Positions 33,755-45,117 are shown, counted from the stretch's first letter. The stretch is 64,000 bases of DNA from Bedellia somnulentella (GCA_963576735.1 OY755170.1:21994875-22058874); one strand, 5' to 3'. Program-made: numbers and translations. Notes: generated by a model from the letters alone, not told the origin.

Positions 33755-33960
33755 GTTTTATTTATTTATTTATTTATTTACTTATATTGTACAACATCAC
33801 AGAAGACTAATTCGTTATACAAATTAAACTAACACTAATAAAATAAGAACATAAAACATAAATGATAAACTCTTAAAAAGTAACCAAAACATATAGAAAA
33901 ACATCCAACATAACTTATCTTGGATGTACCTGTACTTGTACTAGTAACAAACACTGGTCA
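33755..33960 (-). repeat. Non-LTR retroelement 3' tail
   Basis: A (TTTA)n tract at 33757-33780 followed by TTGTACAACATCACAGAAG: the reverse of a retroelement 3' UTR with a (TAAA)n tail. No ORF. Confidence 0.4.
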
Positions 33961-34002
33961 AATACTTATATTTAGACTTAAAATAATACTTTTATTTAGA
34001 TT

Positions 34003-34250
34003 GCCGTGTAGTGTCGGCTTAGAATAACACTACCCCATTTCTACCCGTGGGTGATCGTAAGAGGCGACTAAGGGTATAGGGGCTTCTTAAGTGATTTTTG
34101 GGCGATGTGGTTGGAGACCCGTCACCAAAAACATTTATTTATTATTACCACTTTTTCCCCAATCAACTTCCAAAAGTAGCTGAGGAATTTTTAATTCCAA
34201 AGCTCTGGCTACCCCGTTAAGGGATTTATAGCCGTGAGTATATGTATGTA
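34003..34250 (+). repeat. Dispersed repeat family A copy with target-site duplication
   Basis: Flanked by TTTATTTAGATT at 33991-34002 and 34251-34262 (12 bp). TACCCGTGGGTGATCG subgroup. Confidence 0.85.
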
Positions 34251-34262
34251 TTTATTTAGATT

Positions 34263-34783
34263 TTGGATAAAGAGATAAGGCGTCATTCCCCAACAATTAT
34301 AGTACGAGCCGAATTCGACGGTTTACCTCAAAGTCCACTTCGGCTCCACTATTACAGAGTTGTTGATGCAACGTTAAAATATAGGCATTTTTATCAAGTA
34401 CATTTATAGCTGTTATTTCAGCATTAAGAAAAAGAAATCTTATATACTATACTCGATTTTACAAATACCGGTTCTTTTTAATTTCAAGACAAAAAAGCAA
34501 GATTATCAAAAAAAAGAACAGTAAAAAGGTAAAATAAAATTACAAATTATTAATACTTATCTATGCATTTTATCCGCACATAAATGATATACAATTTTTT
34601 ATATCGATCAAGTTGAGCACACTTGTAAATGCAATTGTTATGAATACTCAATATAGCGTTATCAGCTCTGGTTTGATTAGCCCGAGGACAAGTGGTTATC
34701 AATAAATATACAAACTCTAGACCAACCATTCGTTGAGTCAGAAACTCAACTAAATAAGTGTGAAGTAAACGCAGTTAGACAAA
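34263..34783. other. Upstream region of the MIF gene
   Basis: AT-rich. No clear TATA or initiator could be assigned. Confidence 0.3.
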
Positions 34784-37700
34784 ATGCCTTGCCTCAAAAT
34801 CATAACGAATATACCAAAAGCGAAAATACCAGCTCGATTTGTAGATGAAGCCATACCAGTGTTAGCTGCTTGCGTTAAAAAGGAACCTGAGGTAACTAAA
34901 AGTGCTTTATTATCATATAATATATAAAATTCACAAGTTATAGCGTTTGTCACCAAACTCCTCCGAAGCGGCTGGAGCAACTTACATGAATTTTTCCTTA
35001 CACATTCGGTAGGACTTGTCGCGTTAGTCGTTTCGGTCTGTCGGTCAGTCGTACACCCTAACATTTTATTTTAGTTTGCCGGTTCAGCAAATTTTGACAT
35101 AAAATAATATTGTTAACAGATGTTTTTTTACCTTTTTGCTGCTTAATTTAGTAAAAAAGAATAAATGTTTTTTTTTTCATAAGAATACTGAAGACTTAGT
35201 TTCAAATTACCCAGATAATAACATGAAAAGTTTAGTATTAAAATTAAATAAATAAATTATCGTCAAAATCATGACATTAAATTATTGTAGAGTACCTAGT
35301 ATTTGTTTATAATAGCACTACCTCACTATTTTCGTAAGTGTCATTTACGGAATTAATAATATTCTACTGGTTTTGAAGGATTGGTCCAATAAGTGGCTGA
35401 ACAATTGCCTCCTTTCGTTACCCCTTATTGGCACCATCATAGCCGTGAGCTATTTCAGCTATTACAGAGGGAATTAAATTGCAGCGCGGGACTACACTCT
35501 TTTGGTTTGAACAATAACTTAAAATATTTAAAAAGTATTTTGCTCCCTATACTTCTCAATTTTGATATTTTAGAATTAATTTAGGATATGTCTATTTTTT
35601 TTTGTGGGTGTATGATGCGAAATTCTATTTAACATATTATGCTTTGCAGTTTTTCTTTTAAGTTTCATGAATCAACAGTTTGCAATTCATGTTTATTTAA
35701 CGCCTTACCCGTTATATACCACAATACTCTATGAAGTGATAATTGCGTATCTACAAAATGGTAAGCATTGGTAAAGCTGGCACTGTGGCAATGTTAGACA
35801 CTTATAAAATGTGTTTAATAAGTAATTCGTCATGTAACTTGACCGCATGGGTAAGTTAAAATCAAAGTGCATGTTCATCCAATATGGATTCATCCATGGC
35901 TGCTGCCATTAATTTCTTGATTTCATGATCGAATTTGAGTCACACAAATTTTCCTTGTTAGTATTTTTATTGTCTTGGTCATTAAACAATGATGTTGTTT
36001 GCTGTATAGTGTCGGCTTAGAATAGCACTACCCCATTTCTTCCGGTGGGTGTACGTAAGAGGCGACTAACGGTATTGGGGCTATTAAGAGATTTTTGGGC
36101 GATGCGGTTGGAGACCCATCACCAACAACCTTTATTTCACCATCTTTACCCCACTCAACTTTCCAAAAGTGGCTGGGGAATTTCTAACTCTGGCTACCCC
36201 TTTTAGGGATTTATAGCCGTGAGTATATGTATGTATGTATGTATGTTTTGAGTAAATATACTAAACTGAAGCTTTGTCGAGAAAATAATTAATTGATTTC
36301 GTTTGTCTGTTGCACTTATTAATCATTAGCCGCTCGGCCACAGTTTTTATTTCCTATTTACTTACTTATTGTGTGCATTTTAATGGGACATGGGATTTCT
36401 CGATTTGTCCAGCAGTGGATCACTATTGGCTAAGATGATGATGATGTCAGCATCCTGGTCTGGTTTTGCATTCATTTGTGATGTATTATTGTTTCAGAAA
36501 TTCTTCTGCACAATCGAAGGAGACACCCCCATATGTTTCCAATGTGATTCGAAAACCCCAGCTGTGGTCGCCTCCTTGATCTCTATCGGAAATTTGGGTA
36601 AAAAGGAGAACAAAGAAATATCCCAGGCGATTTCCCATTTTATTGAGCAGCAAATCGGAGTTCCACCCTCGAGGTATAAATTTAAAAGTGCTTATACACA
36701 AAGCACTGCACTATAAAAAGCAGTTGGTTTTATGGATATTAAAAATAGCTTCAAGTTGCATAAATATTTATGAATCTGCCTTTACAATAATTGCTGTAAA
36801 ATAAAAACAGAAAATCAGCACTACGCACTTCCTCCCGTGGGTGTCGTAACTAAGTGGCCAAAGCTTTTTAATAGATTTTAGGGCGATATGGCTGAAGACC
36901 CATAATGTTTTATTTTACAATCTCTTCCCCATTCAAGTTCCAAAAGTGGCTACCCCTTTACGGAATAGAGAACCGTGAGTTTATGTATGTTTGTATAAAA
37001 TAGAATAATCTATGACTAAGTATTTATGACTGAGTTATTAAAGTCATATGTGTGGTTAATTTATCATGGTTGTTAACGGTGAGGGAAAACATCGTGAGGA
37101 AACCCACATGGCTGAATTGTACTTAGTCATGTGACAGTGTATTCGTACAAAACGGCGATAGGCCTGCCCCCTATCACGTGAGTACACTGTCTAAGCAAAA
37201 CGTGGGTACCTTCTCTGGATACTAGATGGCGCTTGCCATGTGAGTTCAGAAGTATTGGTACCTCTGCCAACCCCTTTGGGGATAAACGGCGTGAACGTTT
37301 ATGTTATGTTATGTTATTAAAGTAATGGAAGTTTACTTAGTAATTATGAGTTGGCGCCAAAACTATGGTTAAGGGTAATTTTTGTGATGTCGGAGATATA
37401 TTTCCAATGTCGATTTAATTAATATTTTTTTTCATTTTATGGTTGTTTATTTGAGGTCATGTATATTTTATAGATTGTTTGGCACCGACTCAAATAGTAC
37501 ATAGGTAAAACTTAAATAACTAAGTTGTAAATATAAATAATGTTTTTTTAGTTATAGATGTTTCTGCGTTTGTTTTTTAAGAGGCTACTATTTTCCGACA
37601 ACCACATTCTGAACTTCAATCATAAATATTGCCATTATTTTTCCTACTACTTGTGATACACAGCCCAACATTAAAAATATCTGATTCAATACTCAATTAC

Positions 37701-37909
37701 CCCTTTATTTTATGCTTACTTTGGAAAATATCGATTGAAGCAAACTTCGATTGCTGAAGCTGTCTTTAAGCTGTATCTCCAAAGGTGGCGCACGGTGGTA
37801 ATATTATATTGTTAATATATTTTCTTTATTTTTTAGATGTTTCATATCTTTCCACGACATGAAGGCAGATGATATTGGTATCAAAGGTACTACCGTGCCT
37901 TTCCTATAA
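34784..37909 (+). CDS. MIF: Macrophage migration inhibitory factor (MIF) homologue, three exons
   Basis: Exons 34784-34891, 36498-36673 and 37837-37909 (TAA 37907-37909) join in phases 0 and 2 into 118 codons. MIF is a small trimeric tautomerase and secreted-without-signal cytokine; in invertebrates it is linked to innate immunity. The start MPCLKIITN gives the N-terminal proline after Met removal, the catalytic base of the tautomerase. Lys33 in VKKEPE sits near the active-site lysine. Exon 2 has VVASLISIGNLGKKENKEIS, matching the SLxSIGKIG core, and exon 3 reads CFISFHDMKADDIGIKG, matching the xxYDMxAxxxGxxG end. Two introns at these points resemble the vertebrate MIF gene layout. The CxxC oxidoreductase motif of mammalian MIF is replaced by AVVA. 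No signal peptide. Family repeats sit in both introns. Confidence 0.92.
35300..35440 (+). repeat. Dispersed repeat family A, strongly diverged copy
   Basis: ATAATAGCACTACCTCACT, then AAGTGGCTGAACAATT and CATAGCCGTGAGC. Confidence 0.45.
36003..36246 (+). repeat. Dispersed repeat family A copy inside MIF intron 1
   Basis: GCTGTATAGTGTCGGCTTAG to GCCGTGAGTATATGTATG with four tail units. Near consensus, so a recent insertion. Confidence 0.8.
36810..36992 (+). repeat. Dispersed repeat family A, diverged copy
   Basis: AGCACTACGCACTTCCTCCC, GGGCGATATGGCTGAAGACC and AACCGTGAGTTTATGTATG. Confidence 0.55.
37028..37310 (+). repeat. SINE family B copy lacking the head
   Basis: Starts at AAAGTCATATGTGTGGTTAA and runs to CCAACCCCTTTGGGGATAAA and GGCGTGAACGTTTATG. 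It has a longer middle than the copy at 32717. Confidence 0.6.
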
Positions 37910-38014
37910 AGAATGAAGCTCTTAAATGATTTCATAACCATCAGTTTTATTTTACTCAACTAAAACTACCAACGGATTTATGTAAGTGATGGAGAAGATT
38001 ACAAAAAATATGAA

Positions 38015-38020
38015 AATAAA
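38015..38020 (+). terminator. Polyadenylation signal AATAAA, MIF gene
   Basis: About 105 bases after the MIF stop, followed by a T-rich stretch at 38034-38044. Confidence 0.6.
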
Positions 38021-40084
38021 ACTATGATATTTTGACTTTTTTTTATTGCTTCTACATCTACATCTACGTTGTATGGATTTAAATAGTATAATCTAATTGA
38101 AAGTTTTCTGCTTTTTGCGTGGGTTTACGTATTTGAATATATATTATACATACATATTTTCAATTTCCAAAATTCGTTAGGGATATTATAACCATAACAA
38201 AAAATTCATACATATGCCGGTTATATTAAGGATTATTGGTATATCATTTACTATTGAACAGCTACGACTACAAGCGTATAATTTAAGAATATCCCAGAAA
38301 ATACATAAGAATCATATTGTCTTTGGTGAGCACAGTCATCACTAGTTTCACGTCATCATAATATCCACATATTATTATTTCGCATGAAAACGGTTAATGA
38401 AATCGTTGCATCTCACAAACCCAATATTTTGGCCAATGGCCTACCGTTCATGTATCGTCTGGGTTATTCTTAATTATGATTCGAGTAAATGTTGCCTACG
38501 TCTTAACTATTCTACTTCTTATATTATATGATTATGTAGTTCAATAAATTATATAATGCGAAACCATATTAATGAGAATCTTCTTAAGGGCATACCCGCG
38601 GAAATGAGTTCATTTAAATGGTTTTCAAATAAAGTTGGCTTGGATGTTGGTAATATGAGTTGAAAAAAATAATAGTTATTGAATAAACCAAAAAATACGT
38701 ATAAGTTACGAGGATCTGCAGTAAAGGATATTATTCGGAGATATAATTGATAATACACATATAAATGACATCCAAGACTAAGAAACAGTAATTTATGCTC
38801 AACACATAAAAATTACCATCAGCGGGTTTGAAACTAAAAAAAGTAAAGCGAAGAGATGCCCTTAAGAGAATCGAAAGAAAATCGAGAGAGAACCCAAATA
38901 TATAAAATATTTTAGTACAGGACCAAAATTTAATTAAGTGCATAATTATAAATGACTATAAAATGACACAAACCAGTTAGACTTTAAGTACGTAAATATA
39001 GAAACATGACTTTAAATTTCATTATTTTAGGATACACTAAAAAAACACTTTCAAACTATTATAGTACACCACAAAATATAATACTAAAGTCATATAAATA
39101 AGTAATAAACATTTTGGAAAAAAATATTTGAACGTTCATTATGGTTTTGTAATATTACAGAAATTTGTTCTAAGACATTCTTGTTATAGACAAAAGATTA
39201 CATCCGCATAAAATACATGATCGGGCTGACATTTAATTTAAATAAACATTTTAAATAGTAGGCGTTTTGATCAATATTAAGCTTGTTTTTATTAAATCGA
39301 GAGCGCAATTCAACACAATTTTAGACGTCAAGTAATAATGCATAAAAAGCAAAGTGGTGTAAGAACCGTAAACTCATTAGGATAGGACAGTGTGTAAAAT
39401 TAAATAATTGTAATATGATGTAACGTTTTCAATCCTTACATAGATAAACTCAGAGTTATAAATCCCTAGAAGGAGTTGCCAGAAATAAAAAAAAATCTAA
39501 GTTAACACTGTATGGATTTTCTCTATCTTGCAAATAAAAAAATAATATAAAGTAGAGTCTTGTAGATTCATATTTTATTGCATTTAATGCCCTTGATGTG
39601 TTTTATATGGAATGTTTTTGAAATTAAAACAGTCAAAACCCTGTTAAGTTTCATCATTACCCTTTTTGTATATATTTTTTTGTCAAAAAAATAAATTTCA
39701 TTTTTCTAACACAATATAAACTTATATTTTTTGTATTCATGTGTTCATTTTTGAAATCGTTTGTTTATATATAATTGAACTTAAATGGTTGAACCCTGCA
39801 AGATCACAGCGAAATGTCTTAAATCTAAATAAAATACACAAAACTTTGGCTTCAATGTGAAAGGGCCTTTTGTCTTAAAACTTAAAATTAACTTATTAAT
39901 ATAATTATTAAACTAGGTACTAAGCTTCATATCCTACTTACCGAATCGAGCAAACATTGGGAAGATATTTAATGCCATGTTTTTTAGATAAAGATTACAA
40001 TAATTAATAAATATAAAGTACATAAATAGTCAAAACAATACCTTTAGAAGATTACGTATAAGAGATTTAAAAGTTTCCTTAAAT
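38021..40084. other. AT-rich intergenic DNA, no gene recognised
   Basis: A 35-codon plus-strand ORF (38556-38663, MRNHINENLLKGIPAEM) is the only non-trivial short frame. A minus-strand family A scrap lies near 39440-39490 (TATAAATCCCTAGAAGGAG). Confidence 0.4.
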
Positions 40085-40616
40085 TTAACATGATACTACA
40101 ACTACAACTATAGAAGGATAAATATATTTAAGCCTAAGTGTTCGTCGTCCGTTATTTTCGTCGCCATTGTTCTTCGTTTTTGACTTGATTGAGTTATTGG
40201 ACATGTTGTTCAAATAATCTGAATCGAAAAGTGTTGAATCAATTATGATGACTAGGACCGGGGTATTTGAGGGTTTCAGATCGAGTGGGTCGTTCATAGC
40301 CGGAGCAAAAATTTCATGTTGAAAACTGTTACGTTCAGATGATGTAGAAGCAAAATTATATTCGTCAGTGGTTGAACTGCAAGCAGCACCTGATGAAGTT
40401 TTATCGCCTGGGAGATCAGTTCTCATACCGGAATTCAGTGGCAACAAAAGATAAGTAGTTTTCGGTACATTTTCAACTTCATGATTTTGAGTTTCATAAA
40501 CTATATTATAGTATTTAATCGATTTGTCCAATATTATGTTGTAAATTAATTGATGTATTTCAGTTTTGGTAATGGAGTTAATGGAGAAGGATAAAATTTT
40601 AAATCTTCATTGATTG
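40085..40616 (-). other. Open frame that may be the frameshifted C-terminal tail of the PDE10-like locus
   Basis: The minus-strand frame is open for about 175 codons from after a TGA near 40617. It reads RFKILSFSINSITKTEIHQL, IKYYNIVYETQNHEVENV, PKTTYLLLPLNSGMRTDL and DEYNFASTSSERNSFQHE, ending KYIYPSIVVVVVSC. It starts immediately after the last recognisable PDE segment but in another frame. The composition is polar and Ser/Asn-rich, as in a disordered tail. It could be a decayed PDE C-terminus, another gene or chance. No domain recognised. Confidence 0.3.
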
Positions 40617-40733
40617 CTATCCAAAAATTTCTTTAAGCTTGGCATATGGAGTATGATGTTGAAGTTTTTGGTAATATCTTGCGCAGCAAATCATAGCAAG
40701 GTAAGCATATTTTGTCCAGGAACTCAATCTGAA
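40600..40733 (-). pseudogene. PDE10-like locus, last catalytic exon remnant
   Basis: Acceptor CTTGTTTCAG, exon from 40733. The translation IEFLDKICLPCYDLLRKILP then KTSTSYSICQA is followed by an in-frame TAA, then RNFWIAINED. It aligns with the last helix region of PDE10-type catalytic domains (F....P.PCY..L..ILP.T, then C......W), with the spacing from C to W preserved. The upstream exon ends in phase 0 (EEIPRIQ), so the join is in frame. The stop sits in place of a residue before the conserved Trp, indicating decay. Confidence 0.65.
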
Positions 40734-40789
40734 ACAAGCAAAAAATACGTTAATGTGTATTCTTCATACAATACACGAACATAAACACA

Positions 40790-40870
40790 CGGCTCTAAGT
40801 CCCTAGAGAGGCTAGCTATACTTGAGAATAAAAAATTCCTCGGCAACTTTTGGAAATTTAGTAAGGAAAA
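40790..40870 (-). repeat. Dispersed repeat family A, minus-strand fragment
   Basis: ACACGGCTCTAAGTCCCTAG and TCCTCGGCAACTTTTGGAAA. Confidence 0.45.
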
Positions 40871-41039
40871 AATTAAGGAGAAAAGATCGACTGCACAGAA
40901 GAGTGAGGTTTACCTAACTCGCTCAGCTCAATTCATTTCAATCGCAATTTGCATGGAAGTCCTAGTAGCGCTAATGTGAATGAACATATTAATAGCGGAC
41001 CACCACGGAGGACATTAAATCAAATAGAGAATGTGTTTA

Positions 41040-41165
41040 AAAATATTGCCGCCAGCCGAAGTAACAAGGATAAAAGAGCATGTATGAAAAAATCTATATT
41101 CTCTGGCTTACCCAATGGGAACAAACGGCGCGGCGTAAGTAATGGCGTAGAAGCAAAATGCTAAT
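41040..41165 (+). repeat. Repeat family C fragment
   Basis: GATAAAAGAGCATGTATGAA followed by CTTACCCAATGGGAACAAAC, a deleted copy of the family C core. Confidence 0.4.
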
Positions 41166-42928
41166 TACAGATGTTAAAGAGAATGAAGTGTTTTATTTTT
41201 ATTGTTCATTGGACGCTTACTACAGTTAGTAATTATATCCCGAAAAGAATATTAAAATACAGTAAGTATTATAAAGCACCCAATTGGAGCAGGTGCAGAG
41301 ATTATTATATTTACAAAGGCCAATGCGCGTAAATTAACGTGTTGGGGCGGTGCTGGCAAGACTTACATGATAGAGTTAGAAAGAGCCCACGTGCCCTTTT
41401 AAAAATCATACTCAAATTACCTTATCCAATGGATACCCTACATCCGACTTATACGAAAAAGCCAATGTTCTAACCGTTAGAAAGCTATACATCACACAGG
41501 TATTAATGAAATATCATAAAATTATCATACCCTCTATTTCGAATAGCAATAAAAGAATAGCGTGTGTTCCCGTTCCCAAATAGCTCAAATTTTGCCCGCC
41601 GTCTTAATAAATTTAGATTTACGCTCGATAATATATCTAGTGCAGTTTAATGGCTCTTTCTGTTTACACATAAATGTAAATGGACATAAGATTGATTTTA
41701 TTTATATTTGTAGGCAATTCAAATATTTAAATTATCGTGGACTGAGACGATAACTGAACAGTATATTTAAAAAAATAAAAATATCGCAAATCCATACTAA
41801 AATTATAAATGCGAAAGTAACTCTCTTTGTTTCGCTATCAGTCTGTTACGTAAACCAACAAGCCAATTTTTACGTTTGGCACAAAAAAATACTGTACGTG
41901 AGAAAAGATAAAAGCCACCAATATTGCTTAAAAATACTGAAAATGGTTGAAAATTTTCTTATTTCTATATCAGTAAACTTCAAACTTGGTGCCATTTTGT
42001 TTTATGATTCTTATGACCACATTAAAAATATATTCTTTACATTAATTCTCTTAAGTTTAAGTTTTATAGTTGAAATAAGGGATGAGAGTTAGTGGGGAAG
42101 GATGCTTTCTCATTTCTGTATCAATAAACTTGGTACAATGGCCTTTTAATGATTCCTATCACCACGTCAAAATATTTTTTTGAAATTTATTCCCTAACGG
42201 GATAAACAATTTAATTTTGGACCTTAAAATATGAAAATTATTATAAAAGTTATCGACAGCACTTCTTCTAAAGCTAGTATCATCTATTTTTGGGATGATA
42301 AACCTACATCTACCCAGAAGTCAAGCCCTTAAACACTATGTGCTCATCATCTGCATTTTAACCAATTCGGTATGCAAAGTTTTATAAAAGTGATGCTGTT
42401 TACAAAACCATTTCGAGATATTATGTTTTTAAACTATATTTTCTTGAAATCAAATGAAATAAAGCTAAGATGACTGTTATTTTATCAAAAAACCGTAACA
42501 GTGTTTGACCTTCAATGTTATTTCAAAGACATTTGTTTTGCAGTTTTTAATAAAATAGCGAGAATCATAGGTTTGTTTAGAATAATATCGTAACAATTTC
42601 AGTTGAGATCACAAATTCGTCAAAAGTTTTGCAATCAGCAACATTTTTATTAAACATTTCACTTCATTTGCATGTCGCTACATGATTCTGTCAATCGATG
42701 ACGTCATCAATTACAAAAATCGAACAATCTTAAAAATATCATAACTTTCAATTTAGTAATTTTAAATGAAAAATATTCGAATTAGTCTTTTATTTTCGGG
42801 TTTGCTATCGAATAAAAATATCTAATAAATACAAAAAAAAACTTTGCATACCGAATTGTGGTAACAATAGCCATGTGAGAAACAGTGACAAAAGAAATTA
42901 TCAGAGTGAATCCGGCTTTTATTAATGA
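41166..42928. other. Intron of the PDE10-like locus (minus strand), no exon recognised
   Basis: AT-rich. A Helitron-type 5' terminus (TCCATACTAAAATTATAAAT) is at 41791 on the plus strand, with the usual GCGAAAGTAACTCTC and CAGTCTGTTACG following. The matching 3' end was not found. Confidence 0.35.
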
Positions 42929-43700
42929 CTAGTTGATCGGCCCAGCTTCGCACGGGTAACGTTGTTTTAGAAATACCTGAGGTTTCTTAATTACTGCTCA
43001 AGCTTTGTGAAACTTAGCACAATGAATACAACTAATAGCACTCCTGAATAGTGTATCGTTGTGATTATGAAAGCGCTTTTTATGAACGGTTCGGTATCTC
43101 CGAAATTAAGCTATTTTTCAGGTTGAGTTGAAGTTAAGTAAAACGCTATGAAGTATTTTTAATAATCTAAAAAGAAACCATTATATACTGGCGCCATCTA
43201 GTATGTAATATGTAAATTAGTAAGGATTTGTTAGTCGACGGCGCGCGATAGCTTATTTGATGTATAATTTTGGTGGGTGAGTGAGGGTATTATAAACGCG
43301 AAGTAAACAAACATAATCAGAATGCACCGAACTGCTGAGCTATCTGGAAAAGCTAGTTACACGTGTTATTGTGAGTCAACCATAAAAAATAGACATGTAC
43401 TGTTGCAGGATATTTTTAGACAATTTTATGAAGAATATTTCCGTCCAACATGGTTTCTATGTAACTTTAACCATTAAGGCTGCACACGCGACGGAAGCTT
43501 AAAAAATGGAGCAACTTCTCCCGTTTTCCCAAAATATATTTTAGACAAATCTATGTCAAATATTTGCGTCATACATGATTTCTATGGAACTTTAACCATT
43601 AAGGCTGCACATGCGACGGAAGCTTAAAAAATGAAGTAACTTCTCCCGTTTTTCCAAAATTCCCCTAAATTCCCCTTCATTACTCTGCTGAAAAGTTTCC
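42929..43700 (-). mobile_element. Helitron-like element, minus strand
   Basis: The plus-strand left edge CTAGTTGATCGGCCCAGCTT is the reverse of a 3' terminus with CTAG. The body includes ATGAACGGTTCGGTATCTCC and two tandem-like segments with ATTAAGGCTGCACACGCGAC at about 43474 and 43599. A related copy in the opposite orientation lies at 51560-52310. The 5' end is not defined. Confidence 0.45.
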
Positions 43701-44268
43701 GAAACGATAATAATAATAGGAATCACAGCTTTTTTTTGTTACCAATATATGGCAATAGATTTTATTCTAACAACTGCTTTAGCGTAACTTTTATTTTAAG
43801 AAATCTTGAACACAACATCGCGTGCGTAGAGAACAATACATGTGATAATACCTATTCAAGCAAATAACTATACGAAATAAACGCACTATATTAGCCACGA
43901 CAATTCAGAAAAACAATTTAATGTTTAAATACTGAATTCAAATTTCGTATTACGTATCGGCTTAATAATGATTGAATACAAAATTTACACATATACAAAT
44001 TTATATATACTGCGGAACAAATCGCAAGACAATATGAATAGCAAGGTACAATAAATAAAACTTTTAGATCAAAATTCACATGAGCGCATAATGCAAATTT
44101 AGAAATGGTATGTAGTGTAAACACAAAATTATTTCGCATAGATTTTTATTATATTGACAAAAACGGAAAAATACAATACACAAAGAGCACCATAAGAGTA
44201 GGTGTGCAAAACATTACAGTATAAACTCTTTTATTAAATATCATTAAAATAGTATGGACTTGTATCAC
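43701..44268. other. Intron of the PDE10-like locus, no feature recognised
   Basis: AT-rich, nothing recognised. Confidence 0.35.
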
Positions 44269-44406
44269 CTGGATGCGCGGAATTTCTTCTGGTTTATCTC
44301 ATCATATAAAATTCTTTAAATATCATAATGGTGGTCACAACGTGAGTATTCCAGGGCTTTTTGACGCCGCCGAGAGGTCAGTAGATGTCATAGTCAAAGC
44401 AAGGAA
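44269..44406 (-). pseudogene. PDE10-like locus, catalytic exon remnant with frameshift and deletion
   Basis: Acceptor ACTATTAG, donor CAG|GTGATA. The first frame reads FLALTMTSTDLSAASK, the (A/V)xxMTxxDLSAxxKPW motif of PDEs. After a run of five A the frame must shift by one to continue KPWNTHVVTTIMIFKEFY. The conserved stretch that should follow (about 16 codons, the GDExK to PMMD region) is mostly missing. The original frame then returns as DKPEEIPRIQ. The exon is about 48 nt shorter than expected. It keeps phase 0 at both ends but cannot be translated through. Confidence 0.75.
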
Positions 44407-44458
44407 CTAATAGTTTGGTTTAACTTGGATACTTTCAATTGTTGACGCAATTTTCAAC

Positions 44459-44632
44459 TCGACTATCTTTCTCCATATTTTTAAATTCCAAGTATTTGTG
44501 TTCAACAAGGGGTTTCAATTGTTCTTTGTGAGAAAAATGGTTGGACAAGTCTGTTGCAATAATGCAGTGTTGCAAAAGTTGTAAAATTTCTTTTTAATAA
44601 TCATTTCATAAATTCTGGAAAATGTGATTTTT
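44459..44632 (-). pseudogene. PDE10-like locus, catalytic exon remnant with two stops
   Basis: Acceptor GTTTACAG. Reading KNHIFQNL, TGA, NDY, TAA, KEILQLLQHCIIATDL, then SNHFSHKEQLKPLVEHKYLE and FKNMEKDSR. CIIATDL contains the invariant catalytic-pocket Asp of PDE domains, and HIF...L...EY..IL precedes it in all PDE10-type enzymes. Two in-frame stops in the HIF-to-IIATDL region break it. The join to the next exon needs a very short intron (about 52 nt, GTTGAA...TTAG). Confidence 0.75.
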
Positions 44633-44799
44633 CTGTAAACGAAATGTTCTTTAAACATTTGTTCTCACTTATTTGCTTAAATCGGTACAGCAAAAATTTG
44701 GTTTTCAAGCACAAAATGACTGTAAATTAATATTCAATGTTTATAGATATATAGTAGTGATTACTAAGATAAAGAAAGAGCTATAATTGTTTATAGTGA

Positions 44800-44950
44800 A
44801 CTTTCAAGAAACGAGGCGTTGTTCCTGTAAGATTTGTCTAGTCTAGTCATAGCATACAAAGTACGGTAACCATCGCCTGACCTGCCTCAGCCTTGAACAT
44901 CATTTATTTTAAAGTTTTTTATAGTAAAAAAGCCAATTTCTGCAAAAAAT
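44800..44950 (-). pseudogene. PDE10-like locus, possible remnant of the HDxDH metal-binding exon
   Basis: After TTTTTTGCAG on the minus strand, AMVTVLCML and, in a different frame, DKSYRNNASFLESSL resemble the sequence around the PDE HDxDH site. The HDxDH itself cannot be read: the region TATGACTAGACTAGAC has stops and lacks the His codons. Recognition rests on short matches and position between better remnants. Confidence 0.35.
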
Positions 44951-45003
44951 ATATTAATGTAATAATGAAAACATCTCTTTTCTACTTTGCAAGCCAATTT
45001 TCC

Positions 45004-45117
45004 CTATAAATTCAAATTTAATTTAAATAGACTATTAAAATGGTGTCCGACACTGACTCCCAAATAAGCATTGAAGGCTAGAGCAAAGGCCAAGACACAA
45101 ATTACCATTTTTATCAT
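45004..45117 (-). CDS. Short ORF with signal-peptide-like start, possible first exon of a small secreted peptide
   Basis: A 37-codon minus-strand ORF beginning MIKMVICVLAFALAFNAYLG, a basic start then a hydrophobic core typical of an insect signal peptide. A GTCAGT after GGA could be a 5' splice site, ending exon 1 at Gly20; otherwise the frame runs on to a TAG. It lies among the decayed PDE exons on the same strand. No downstream exon was found, so a chance hydrophobic ORF is possible. Confidence 0.25.
   Translation of the reverse strand: MIKMVICVLAFALAFNAYLGVSVGHHFNSLFKLNLNL

Larger units (their letters stand above)
34892..36497 (+). other. MIF intron 1
   Basis: GTAACT donor, TTGTTTCAG acceptor. 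Contains a very diverged family A copy (35300-35440) and a near full-length copy (36003-36246). No nested gene seen. Confidence 0.85.
36674..37836 (+). other. MIF intron 2
   Basis: GTATAA donor, TTTTTTAG acceptor. Holds a diverged family A copy (36810-36992) and a SINE family B copy (37028-37300). Confidence 0.85.

Noticed and set aside
38556..38663. 35-codon plus-strand ORF MRNHINENLLKGIPAEM
   Set aside because: Balanced composition, but too short, with no signal peptide, splice site or neighbour to support it.
40590..40733. Alternative reading of the PDE last exon, LSSWTKYAYLAMICC to KLKEIFG
   Set aside because: Open in this frame, but the phase-0 junction and the FLDKICLPCY...ILP match fit the other frame.
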